From: Takakia lepidozioides | Taxonomy: Eukaryota; Streptophyta; Takakiopsida; Takakiales; Takakiaceae | Length of the DNA stretch: 64,000 bases | NCBI GenBank assembly: GCA_030704615.1 | Contig: CM060734.1 | Location: forward strand, 6,138,001 to 6,202,000 | Direction: 5' to 3' | Shown: positions 34,930 through 43,879 of the stretch, piece after piece | Layout of the letters: each line of letters opens with the position of its first letter | Numbering within the stretch: the stretch's first letter is position 1 | Program-made: the position numbers and the translations under genes | Notes under the pieces: model-generated | Told to the model about the DNA's origin: nothing | Seen by the model: only the letters and a program-made list of their open reading frames with translations | Database searches by the model: none

Positions 34930-35930
34930 AAATTGTACTAGTTGTCATTCTGACCACTGCCCTAGTGGACATGTATGCCAAATGTGGGTGCAGCAAGCCT
35001 GATGCAAAGGGAGAGTTCGACAACATGGCTAAATGAGATGTGGTCTTGTGGACTGCCATGATTGTAAGGTGTGTGTAGCATAGGTGTGGGAGTAAGGCTT
35101 TGGAAACCTAAGAACAAATGATGTGGGAAAGGATGAAGCCAAACCAAGTCATGTTCATTTGTGTTTGTTAATATGCATATGCGAGCCTAGCAGCCCTGGG
35201 AAGGGGCCAAGAGGTTCATGGTGACATCATCAAAGCTGGAATTGTACCTGATGTCATTCTGAACATTCCCCTGGTGTACATGTATGTCAAATGCGAGCCT
35301 GGTAGCCCTGGAAAGGACGCAAAGGTCCATTATCAAATCTGGAATTGTACCACTAGATGTCACTCTAAACACTGCCTTGGTGGATATGTATGTCAAATGC
35401 ACGCCTGGCAGCCCTGAAAAAGGGTACAGAGGTCCACGGTGATATTGTCAAAGCTGGTATTGTATCTGATGTGATTCTGAACGTTGCCGTAGTGGACATG
35501 TATGCCAAGGTTGCAGGGTGCAACTACAAGGATACATGGCTGTTTTGATAATATGGCTGAATGAGATGTGGTACCAGCCTAGCCCATAATTGCACTTAAC
35601 TAGAGTAGGCAATGAGTGAAGACGGGGTTTGTGATGACATCGTCCAAGCTGGAATTAAACAAATGTTGTTTTGAACTATGCCCTTGTGGACTTGTATGCC
35701 AAATTGGGGTGCATGGAGGATGATGATCCCAGGATATGCACAACAGCGGCGCGGGATGGAGGCCCTTTGGAGAGGTCTATGAGCAAGTGGTGTGGGAAGG
35801 GATACTGCAGCGCAACCACATCGCGTTTGTTACATTTGCAACATGTGTGCAAGCCTGGCAGCCCTGCAAAATAGCAAAGAGGTTCGTGGTAACATCGTCC
35901 AAGTTGGAATTGTAGTAGACGTCGATCTGA
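34930..35930 (+). pseudogene. PPR fragments in the CACTA element
   Basis: Repeated plus-strand pieces encode ALVDMYAKCGCSK, DVVLWTAMI, then GDIIKAGIVPDVIL-like segments, recurring about every 100-200 bp (34965, 35215, 35420, 35640 and 35880). They are degenerate, with frames changing between pieces. The orientation is opposite to the PPR array at 15-16.6 kb. These are captured, tandemly duplicated pieces of a PLS-type PPR gene. Confidence 0.65.
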
Positions 35931-37080
35931 ACTTTGACATGATGCCAATGTGACAACAGGAAAGTATCCAGAAACAGGTCACAGAGACGAGGAGAAGTTG
36001 TGGAATGGTGGGACAACCGAGGAAAAAAGGTTAATGCTTGTTAGATTATAGAGGGCAGACGCAATTCAGCATAGGAACTAGTGTGATAAGTTGAGTTGGG
36101 TGTTTCCTAGAACAAATCTAGGCTGTCATTATCAGCTGCAAGGCAAGGAAGTATGCATGATTTGTGCAGAAGCAGTGATAGCTGAAAGAGCAGGGATAGA
36201 GTATGGGTCCAGATTCATCCAAGAGGGCCAGATTTCAAGCACATGATTACCTATGATTACCTGTGGATTTAGCTATAAGAAACCTGCATGGATAGATGGT
36301 GAATTGGAAGCCGCAGGAGTAGCGGCACAATTGATAAAATCAGGCACTGCTAATAAAGGCACCTTCTTCAACACATTTCACCCTGTTTTTCCCTCTTATC
36401 AGAACCGGCCCTAAATTTCAATGTCTGCAAGTTAGCTGGTTGAGTGAATCTAGTTTGGAGTGACTTTGACATGATATTGCCAATGTGACAACAGGAAAGT
36501 ATCGAAAAACAGTTAACGGAGATGAGGGGAAGCTGTGGAATGAATACTTTTCTGACCCCAGTCAATGGTGGGACAACCGAGGCAAAAAGGTAAATGCCTG
36601 TTGGATTACAGAGAGTAGCAGATGCAATTGAGAATAGGAACTAGTGTGGTAAGTTGAGTTGGGTGTTTGCTGGAATAAATGTAGGCTGTCATTGTCAGCT
36701 GCTAACAGCAATGCAAGGATATATGCATGATCTGTACAGAGGCATGGATAGCTGAAGGAGCAGGGAAAGAGTGTGGGTCAAGATCATCCAAGAAAGCCGG
36801 ATTTCAAGCTCCAGATTACCGATGATTCCCTGTGGAAGGATAGCTACAAGAAACTTGCATGGGTAGATAGTCATGGGTAGATGGTAGATAGTTTGGAGTG
36901 ACTTTGACATGATACTGCCAAAGTGACAATAAAAAAGTATCCATAAACAGGTAACAGAGATGAGGAGAAACTGTGGAATGAACTTTTCTGACCCCAGTCA
37001 ATGGTGGGACAACAGAGGCAAAAAAGTGAATGTCTGTTAGATTACAGAGAGTAGCAGACGCAATTCAGCATAGGCACTAA
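35930..37080 (+). pseudogene. OSB-like fragments in the CACTA element, group 2
   Basis: Two to three repeats of the OSB PDF motif lie in the plus direction. EKLWNEYFSDPSQWWDNRGK is encoded near 36530-36590 and a second similar copy near 36965-37020; an older copy lies near 35985. Each is followed, after the same spacer of about 200 bp (TGTCAGCTGC, TAGCTGAAGGAGC), by the second half (DSLWKDSYKK near 36830). The conserved spacer implies the intron was captured with the exons. Confidence 0.55.
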
Positions 37081-37264
37081 GGCAAACTCTCCTTCCCCGT
37101 AAGGGTGTGAGCGAATAAATATTTTATCTAAGAATATAATTTCAAAAATTCGTTATTTAATAATGTGCCACTGTCCCATGTTGGTCAAAAGTAATAATAA
37201 TAATAATTATTATTATTATTATTATTATAGTAAATATAATAACAATAAATTAAATCCCCAACAC

Positions 37265-37435
37265 ACCCCCCCCCCCCCACAGCGACGCGTGTCAATTGAC
37301 ATGAGGAACCACGTGTCAAAATCACGATGCGACACGTGCTGATGTCTGATTCCCTCCTCTGCAGTCAGGATGGCGTCGCAGTCTGACACGTGGTGTGTTC
37401 TGTAGAAAGCACGTGTCTCTCTTACACAACGGCTG
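37265..37435. repeat. C-run and cluster of CACGTG motifs near the CACTA right end
   Basis: A run of C is followed by five CACGTG/GCGTGT-type cores (for example CACGTGTCAAAATCACG, GCGACACGTGCTG and GACACGTGGTG). It is homologous in reverse to 22893-22985. Confidence 0.6.
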
Positions 37436-39409
37436 ACATGGATCCGTTCAGTCATTCAGTAAAGCCAGCGTGTATGACTACCCCCACAGCTGCTCAGGCA
37501 CCACGTCACAGCTAGGCTGGCGAGTCATATCTGCCATGCCACAACTAACTAGGGTTTTACGACTGCAGAGTCATGAAGTCGTAAATGGCTTTCCAACTTT
37601 GCAGTCATAACACAGAGTCGTAAAAGCCGCAATCTGTTGTAGTGCACTGCGCATAGCCAAGTTGGAAGCTAGATTGCAAGACATGCCTCCAAACAATGAA
37701 GGCACTGTTGTCCACAATGAGGTTCGAACAAATGTCGTGGACATGAACGCGGAGTTTGCGATGCCCGATCGTAGTATTGACCTCATCATTCAGGAAGTTA
37801 TGGACGTCCTTGACCCTGTGGCCGATGAAACCATGGTTGAAGAACAGCGAATTGCGGATGAGAGAAGGAGGAAAAGAAAAGAACCGTACTGGAAACCGGG
37901 GAATGCTCAAGGGTCGCCATTCAATCGGAGATGAACCCGATATTAGATGTCGACCGCGTTACAAATGAGCGGGACATTGCCATGGCAACTGCATGGTGCT
38001 TGTCCAAAACGCTGGAGATTCAGGTATGGGTCTCATTGAATGGTGATTGGGAGAATTGGGTACAATGGGCGACCCATTTGGCCTCCAGAGAAGCACGGGT
38101 AGAGCGGGCTCTGTCAGGCTTGCAACGTGTCGCACGCAGGTCAAACCGTAGCGTGGATAGCATTTTTGCCAACATGCAAAGGTATAACGATCTCCGCATC
38201 GCATCAAGGGTGTTCGCCGGGTATACCAATTGGGCAGATGTGGATTCTATGTTCGATCGATGTGAGCACATAATTTCGGGGTCGAACATAAGCATAAACT
38301 GGGAATTGGAGATAGAGGAAGAGTGGGACACCACAACAAGGATGTCCAGCCACATCAAACCGGCCCAGAGGGAGGAGATACCACGAGGCGTTTTGTCATC
38401 ATGGATATCAGATGGCACAGTTTGTTCGATGTGTAGGAATCCATACGGCCCAGAGGGATGTCATGTGCTTGGATCATGTGGACATATGTTCCATCTCACA
38501 TGTCTTATCCCGCAAGCCTTGTGGACGAGCGCTTGCCCAGAATGTCGTACACCAATCCATCGCCGTTTCTATGAGCTGGTGGGCTTGGAGGATCGGATGC
38601 CCATAGGTTTTGAATACAATCGACACAACCTCCCATTGGATGGGCTACCATACACATTTCTGAATTGTGTGCATTGGGGCAAGAGGTATGGGATGCAGAC
38701 AGAGAGATGCATGGCATACATGCCGGAAACCCGGCATATATCAAAGATCCCCAATATTTCTGGGTCACATCTGATTGGGAGATAATCATACGTGCGGGAG
38801 GAATTCGAGATTGGTGGGAGAGATAGCAGTTTTGCCGCAATCTGGGAGGGCATTGGAGTCAAAGAAGGTCTAGGTTTATCCAGCTCCCACAGGTTCCATG
38901 GGTGTCGGAGGAGAACGAATTGTATGACCGACAACCGATTGGGAGACATTTGTTGTTGTCCGAACTGGAAGATGCTATAATATGTCAACGCCGAATGAAT
39001 GATGCGTACGAGGCGGCTTATCGTCAAAACGACACAATGATTAGGGACAGGGCCCGCGAGAGGCAGTTGGAAAGTTTCAAAAGTACCATCAAGGCAGTTG
39101 TAGAAAAATGGAGGCGATTATGGACAGACCGTTATCAACGTGTTTCGGGGACTGTATTGCCGGATGTGGACGGCCTCGTTGCCGATTTGCATGCAGCCCG
39201 AGCATTTGTTCTCGATCCACCTCCGTCACGTCGTGAGAGTGAAGAAGAAAGTCAACTTTCGCCGCGAAGTAGGCGGATGCATGCCAGAATTGCTCACATG
39301 CCATTAGGCCCCTCATTGACCACGAGATCACGGTCACAAGCTCTGGCAATTGGCAGTGCAAATCAGGCCACAACATCAAATTCCACATCCTCGAACAGTT
39401 ACGACTAGG

Positions 39410-39844
39410 CTTTTAATGACTGGCAGCGTAGTACATATACAATATGTATTTTTGTTGTACCATGAATATTGTTGGAAAACACAGTGATGGCATTCCGCCA
39501 AGTTTGTATATCATCTATTTTGTTAATACACAATGCACATGTGCGGCACCTGCCAATTTCAATTGCATGAGCAGCGTTTTCTTCACATTTACACTCGTGT
39601 GATGGGGAAGAAGTAGTTCACCCTGTAAACAAATTTACAATGGTGTCATATTTGGTCATGACGTGTATATGGGTATTTGCAATGAACTCCAAAAGCTGGA
39701 GAACAAGGAAAATTGATGTTAACAAATAAGTCATAACGAGTTACGAACGGTCCGGGTCCAAACAAATTTCGCCTCGTCCCTGCGTATTTCATAATCATTT
39801 CGCAAAATCTATGATCTTTCTACGAACATACCCACAAAGTTCTC
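39410..39844 (+). other. 3' region of RING gene copy 2
   Basis: No coding region is supported. The AT-rich sequence after the stop could be the 3' UTR. It runs into the 120-bp tandem repeats. Confidence 0.4.
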
Positions 39845-40640
39845 AGAGCACAAAATAATTTCGATTGATCTCATATTACATTGGGACGTATCAGAGGGTA
39901 CATTGAACACACTGGCCAAGTTTCAAAGCGAACGAAAATCATTTGGATGGGCAACCATCCGTTGGCCCATTGAACGAATTTCGATTGATCTCATATTACT
40001 CTGGGGCCTCTTACATGGCACATTGAACATAATGGCCAAGTCTCAAAGCAAACCAAAATCATTTCGATGGCCAACCATCCATTGAGCCATCGAATGAATT
40101 TCGATTGATCTGATATTAGTCCGGGACCTGTGAGAGGGTGTGAAGGTGTCTGGAACGTGCTGGCAAAGTTTGGAAGCTAACAAAAATGATTTGGATGGGC
40201 AACCATCCGTTCACCCGTTGAATGTATTCTGTTGGAGCTGCTATTGCTTTGGGACCTGTTGAATTGTGTTTCGCGTGCTCACGATTTTTTTTTCATTCCG
40301 TTTTTAAATGGGGCGTGTAAGATGGGCAACCATCCGTTGGCCCATTAAATGAATTTCGATTGATCTCATATTACTCTGGGGCCTCTTACATGGCACATTG
40401 AACATAGTGGCCAAGTCTCAAAGCGAACCAAAATCATTTCGATGGCCAACCATCCGTTGAGCCATTGAATGAATTTTGATTGATCTGATATTAGTCCTGG
40501 ACCTTATACATGGTATGTTGAACATAGTGGCAAAGATTGAAAGCAAACGAAAATCATTTGGATGGGCAACCATTCAATCGCCCATTGAATGAATGGGGTT
40601 TCGTCTTCGATTATACTGGGACCTGTTACATGGTATGCCC
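39845..40640 (+). repeat. About 120-bp tandem repeats, six degenerate units
   Basis: Units share CGATTGATCTCATATTA or CTGATATTAG, GGGACCTG or GGGGCCTC, ACATTGAACA, TGGCCAAGTCTCAAAGCGAAC, AAAATCATTT and GGCAACCATCCGTTG. Spacing is about 120 bp. It is the same family as 480-722. Confidence 0.82.
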
Positions 40641-40789
40641 TTTGAAGCTCTTTTTGTAGTATCTCCTGCCTCGTAATGCGGTGCTTCTCCATGTCCACTT
40701 TATCCAATATGTTAATATTCTCCACCTGGAACAGATCCACATATGTGTGCAGAAATCCTTAAAAAAACAAATGATCATCTCAACTTTTA

Positions 40790-41136
40790 TAAGCCTCATC
40801 CCCAGCTTCCAGTTTTGATGGTCATTTGTTTTTTAAAGTTATATACACATGTGTAGATATGTTCCAAATTAAAGATATTAGCATTGGAAAAATAAGAGTT
40901 GGAGAAGCACCTCATTACGAAGCAAAAGACATTACATAAGACCTCAGCATGTTGAACATCTGGATGAAGAACCTTGCCCATCGTCGCTTCAAAGTTCTAG
41001 CGCTTCTGAAATGATCACATGTTTGTTGGTGGAAGCAGATCTCGTAGGCCACATTGATCTCGTACCCATCGAAGACTCCCGTAGGCCACATGGAACGGTT
41101 CATGTGATACATTTTCACAAATGCGATGTGATACAT
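40790..41136 (-). pseudogene. Fragment related to the RING-gene N-terminal block (minus copy)
   Basis: The minus strand reads FVKMYHMNRSMWP, similar to FVKWYHINRLWP of the RING gene, then RRWARFFIQMFNML in one frame or GKVLHPDVQHAEVLC in another. It is head-to-head with a plus-strand copy that starts at about 41125. No RING finger is present. Confidence 0.5.
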
Positions 41137-41410
41137 TTGTGAAATGGTATCACATCAACCGTTTAATGTGGCCAATGCACGTCTTCCGCACCATGGCGGA
41201 AATGTTCGCCACTTGAAAGCACAAACACAAATAATCCGTGCAAACAATCTCAAGAATCATATGTACTGCAAGGTGTTTCATACTGCCGATGTTCATGTAG
41301 CAGAATTATTTATGAATCGTTTAGCTACTCCCATGCCAACAACATCAGGTCCACTACGACTGTCATATTCTGAATTCCGTATCAGCCACCACGGACATGA
41401 AACCAGGAAC
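41120..41410 (+). pseudogene. Fragment related to the RING-gene N-terminal block (plus copy)
   Basis: The plus strand reads FVKWYHINRLMWP at 41130, then NHMYCKVFHTADVHVAEL in a shifted frame. The sequence is an inverted homologue of both 40790-41136 and 41434-41640, giving three copies of one peptide region in alternating orientation. Confidence 0.5.
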
Positions 41411-41433
41411 TTCGCACAAAATCTCCAATTCAT

Positions 41434-41640
41434 TCAATTTATGGTGGGCCATGGCTGCAGCCTGCAAGTTGGCCGGGGTGGCTGATACGTCCGTTTGAAC
41501 ATGACAGTCTCAGAGGACGTTGGCATGAGAATAGCAAAAAAAATACTACAGAATTCAGCTAGAGGAACAACAATAGCATGAAGCACCTTACCGTAAATAT
41601 GATTGTTAACATTGGTTGTGACAGCTCCAATCAATAGAGA
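41434..41640 (-). pseudogene. Inverted duplicate of 41220-41400
   Basis: The minus strand encodes NHIYGKVLHAIVVPLAEF and MPTSSETVMFKRTY, which align with NHMYCKVFHTADVHVAEL and MPTTSGPLRLSYSEF on the plus strand. GTATCAGCCACC marks the turn of the inverted repeat. Confidence 0.5.
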
Positions 41641-41657
41641 ACTCGCACCATCAGTTG

Positions 41658-41793
41658 ACTACCATGAGTGGCATGGATAAAAAAGTAATAGGTGTACATG
41701 CGACCTCCGCACGTTTAAGTAGAGATCTAGTATCAAACGTTCGGAGGTCGCATGTGCACCTATTACTTTTCGATCCATGCCTCTCATGGTAGT
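41658..41793. repeat. 136-bp foldback with GCGACCTCCG stem
   Basis: Arms of about 55-60 bp are nearly perfect inverted repeats: ACTACCATGAG..GGCATGGAT...AAGTAATAGGTG.ACATGCGACCTCCG on the left and its complement on the right, around a loop containing AGAGATCTAG. The stem includes GCGACC/GGTCGC, as in the hAT/RING hairpin arrays. It may be a MITE or a fused pair of array units. Confidence 0.85.
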
Positions 41794-42073
41794 GTCGCAT
41801 AGTTAAATGAGAGGAGACGTTTGCTGTTTAACTCCTACGGAACTAATACATCGTTTTCTCATAACCCTATCCGAAACCTTGGAACATTACAAATATAAAC
41901 AGTGAGTCAATACACAAACCATTTATGTTGCGATGACATGTGCCAGGGTCGAGCATATGCAATGTAGTATTTACAATGAGACTTTATTTATTACATGCAT
42001 GATCAAAATTGAGTTATGTCTTCATAAAAGAACCATTGTACCGCCAGAAATCTCATATCTACGAGACTATGGT

Positions 42074-43049
42074 CTACTCCGTCCTATATACGTCTTTTGG
42101 CTCAGGCCAATTGAATGGCTTGCCCATGAACCGAAGTAGTACATGGGCTAATGTGACTCTCTCATTCTTGTTGTTGTCGTACAACCTTTGTAGCATTGAA
42201 TGCCAACAACCTCCCGTAAATTGGTCCTGAAACATACTTTGATCATAATGAGCGCCGCCATTATTTCGTACCGCTATCTTCCCAACGGCAAAGGCCTCCG
42301 ACGTCATGTCCTGGGGGGGGGGGGGGGGGGGGGTGACATTCGCATTGAAAACCAATGCAATATCTTTTTCCACCCACCATCTTTTCCCAAGTTCCCGGTC
42401 CAGCTTGTCTTGGTTTTCAATCTAGTACGGCGAGGCTTTGCGTATGCCCAATGGGGTGGCTAAGCCCCAATCACACACCCCAATCTTGATCTCCTCGGTG
42501 CCATTTGGAAAATACAACAAGATGTTGTCGGGGGACAAGTCGTTGTGCAGGACACCGTTCTTGTGGACAGCATCCATGATGCACACCAGTGCCCATGCAA
42601 GTTTACTGCGCACTTTCCGGAAACGAAGCAAGCGATCGCATTCCTGGAACTCTGCTTCCATTCCCCTTTGTTCCAAAATCACCCTGTTGTCTGAATCGTT
42701 GCTCCATTTTTTGTCAAGGTTCATCATGTTGCGTATTGTTTCCTCATTCCACCAGCGAGTGTAACCCTCTACCTCACGTGCATTCACAGCAAAATACGAG
42801 ATAACACCCGGATGCTGGAACTTCACTACCAAACACTCGTCGTTATGTTGTCTCAACATATTTTCTGGATTTTTGGACTTGGGTTTTTTTCCCGCTAGCT
42901 CCCATCGCTCCGATATTCTAGAATCGCCAACAATCCTACAGTGACGGACCTTAGCGTACTCTCCTTCTTTGTAAGGGCCAATCTCTACCACCTTCGCAGT
43001 AGAGTTCAGGTAATAAAGACCAATTGTGCCTCCCCCGCCCGAGTATCAT
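42074..43049 (-). pseudogene. Protein kinase-like gene, decayed
   Basis: On the minus strand a glycine-rich loop (SGGGGTIG, near 43035) is followed by VVKFQHPGVISYF. A catalytic loop HNDLSPDNILLYF (in place of the usual HRDLKPxN) and a CDWGLAT segment (in place of DFG) lie at about 42540-42470. A later segment DQSMFQDQFTGGCWHSMLQRLYDNN ends RFMGKPFNWPEP near 42090. A TAG near 42424 and a G-run of about 21 bases (42313-42333) break the frame. The upstream frame opens just after a possible splice acceptor. The Asp of the catalytic loop and the Asp of DWG are present. I cannot place the subfamily. Confidence 0.6.
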
Positions 43050-43665
43050 ACTATTGAGACCCGCCACCCAAATTTTTGGTGGACCCTGCTTGAGTTAGAA
43101 CCGGAGAGAGCCATCTCGCCAGTTACCCGGCCCAAGTTGGGACCGGCGGGGGCCAACTTGGCTTACTACATGGAACCGGACTTTAACCTTGAAAATCAGC
43201 CGGGTAGTAACTTTTAGACAAGACCTTGAGATTTTATTACAACCTAGCTGCATTCATGGGTAGTAATTATGCAGCCACATGGGGTCCGCATTTAAGAGGA
43301 CTGTCAGTCAAAGGCTTTTGGAAGGAAAACCCAAAACCTTCAAAGCTCATATGCAGTTATTATTATTATTATTTTTCAACCAAATCTGGTCCACTTATTA
43401 TTATTATTATTATTATTTTATTGTGATTCTTCATATTTCATTTTTTTCCCTTTGTTTTTTTCCTTTCTTTCAGAATCTTAATGTATTATAACTGAAAATC
43501 AGGTTATATTGATAACCGTTGTATGGACCCGGTGCTGTTCCACTTGGATAATGACATATTGATAACGTGAGAATTTTTTTTTTGAGACCCCTCTATTGAT
43601 AACCGCTAACTGCACAATTTCCAAACCCCTACATTATATATAACCGCCTCCACACCGTTTTAAGC
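43050..43665. other. Unassigned DNA with TTA microsatellites and a TATA box
   Basis: It holds (ATT) tracts at 43360-43430 and a TATATATAACC box near 43636, about 30 bp before the ATG of a small zinc-binding ORF. No other gene is seen. Confidence 0.45.
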
Positions 43666-43669
43666 AAAG

Positions 43670-43879
43670 ATGCCTTACCCGGACCCTTCAATATGCCCAA
43701 ATTGTCATACCCGCCCAACACTCGTCAGGACGACTTCAAACGGCAAAGCGTGGAATTGTTAGCAGTGCGGGACAACTGGAGGGGACTCCGGACAACCTAT
43801 GACTCAGTGGCAGGGTCAAAGATCCCAGAGCCATCTCCAAGGATTTGATTTCCAAAAATGCCACAAAATCTGTGTATAG
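43670..43879 (+). pseudogene. Small zinc-ribbon-like ORF at the left border of the 2.6-kb repeat
   Basis: The 69-codon frame starts MPYPDPSICPNCHTRP and continues NGKAWNC-stop-QCG: a CxxC ... CxxC ribbon followed by QPMTQWQGQ and a final KCHKIC. One TAG (43760-43762) lies inside, where CAG would restore the frame. The 3' repeat copy at 54285 retains the second half and has the same TAG, but lacks the first CxxC. A TATA box lies 30 bp upstream. It could be the first exon of a longer gene; the family is not recognised. Confidence 0.4.

Larger units (their letters stand above)
32868..37644. mobile_element. CACTA (En/Spm-type) transposon, non-autonomous
   Basis: The ends are inverted repeats starting CACTACAACAGATTGCGGCT, matching over about 29 bp with one difference, and the flanks are CAC at 32865-32867 and 37645-37647 (3-bp target duplication). 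Both are diagnostic of CACTA elements. Subterminal regions carry many short copies of ATGACT/AGTCAT (for example 32889, 33003, 33068 and 33129 on the left, 37526, 37572 and 37606 on the right), likely binding sites for the transposase. No transposase-like frame is present. The 4.8-kb interior holds a SINE, OSB-like fragments, PPR fragments and a CACGTG cluster, so it behaves like a gene-capturing element. It disrupts the RING gene. Confidence 0.93.
32295..39408 (+). pseudogene. RING-H2 finger protein gene, hAT-element partner, copy 2, split by a CACTA insertion
   Basis: The 5' part is 32295-32867 and the 3' part is 37645-39408; removal of the insertion and one CAC duplication joins them in frame within a coiled-coil-like stretch (LQDRLDWQT then LRIAKLEARLQD). 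Conserved blocks include WYHINRLWPLDRHD, MHCTLWGQPLLKGQIPYTLAAM and SNRSVDSIFANMQRY. The RING-H2 is complete: CSMC, 14 residues, CGHMFHLTC, 10 residues, CPEC (38423-38545). IHRRFYELVGL and NLPLDGLPY follow, then a basic and Ser-rich C-terminus ending SNSYD. It has a TAG near 32435, a TGA at 32711-32713 also present in copy 1, and frameshifts near 32360, 37930 and 38785. With an intact zinc-binding set it is the better model of the protein. A ubiquitin-ligase role is inferred from the RING alone. Confidence 0.78.
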
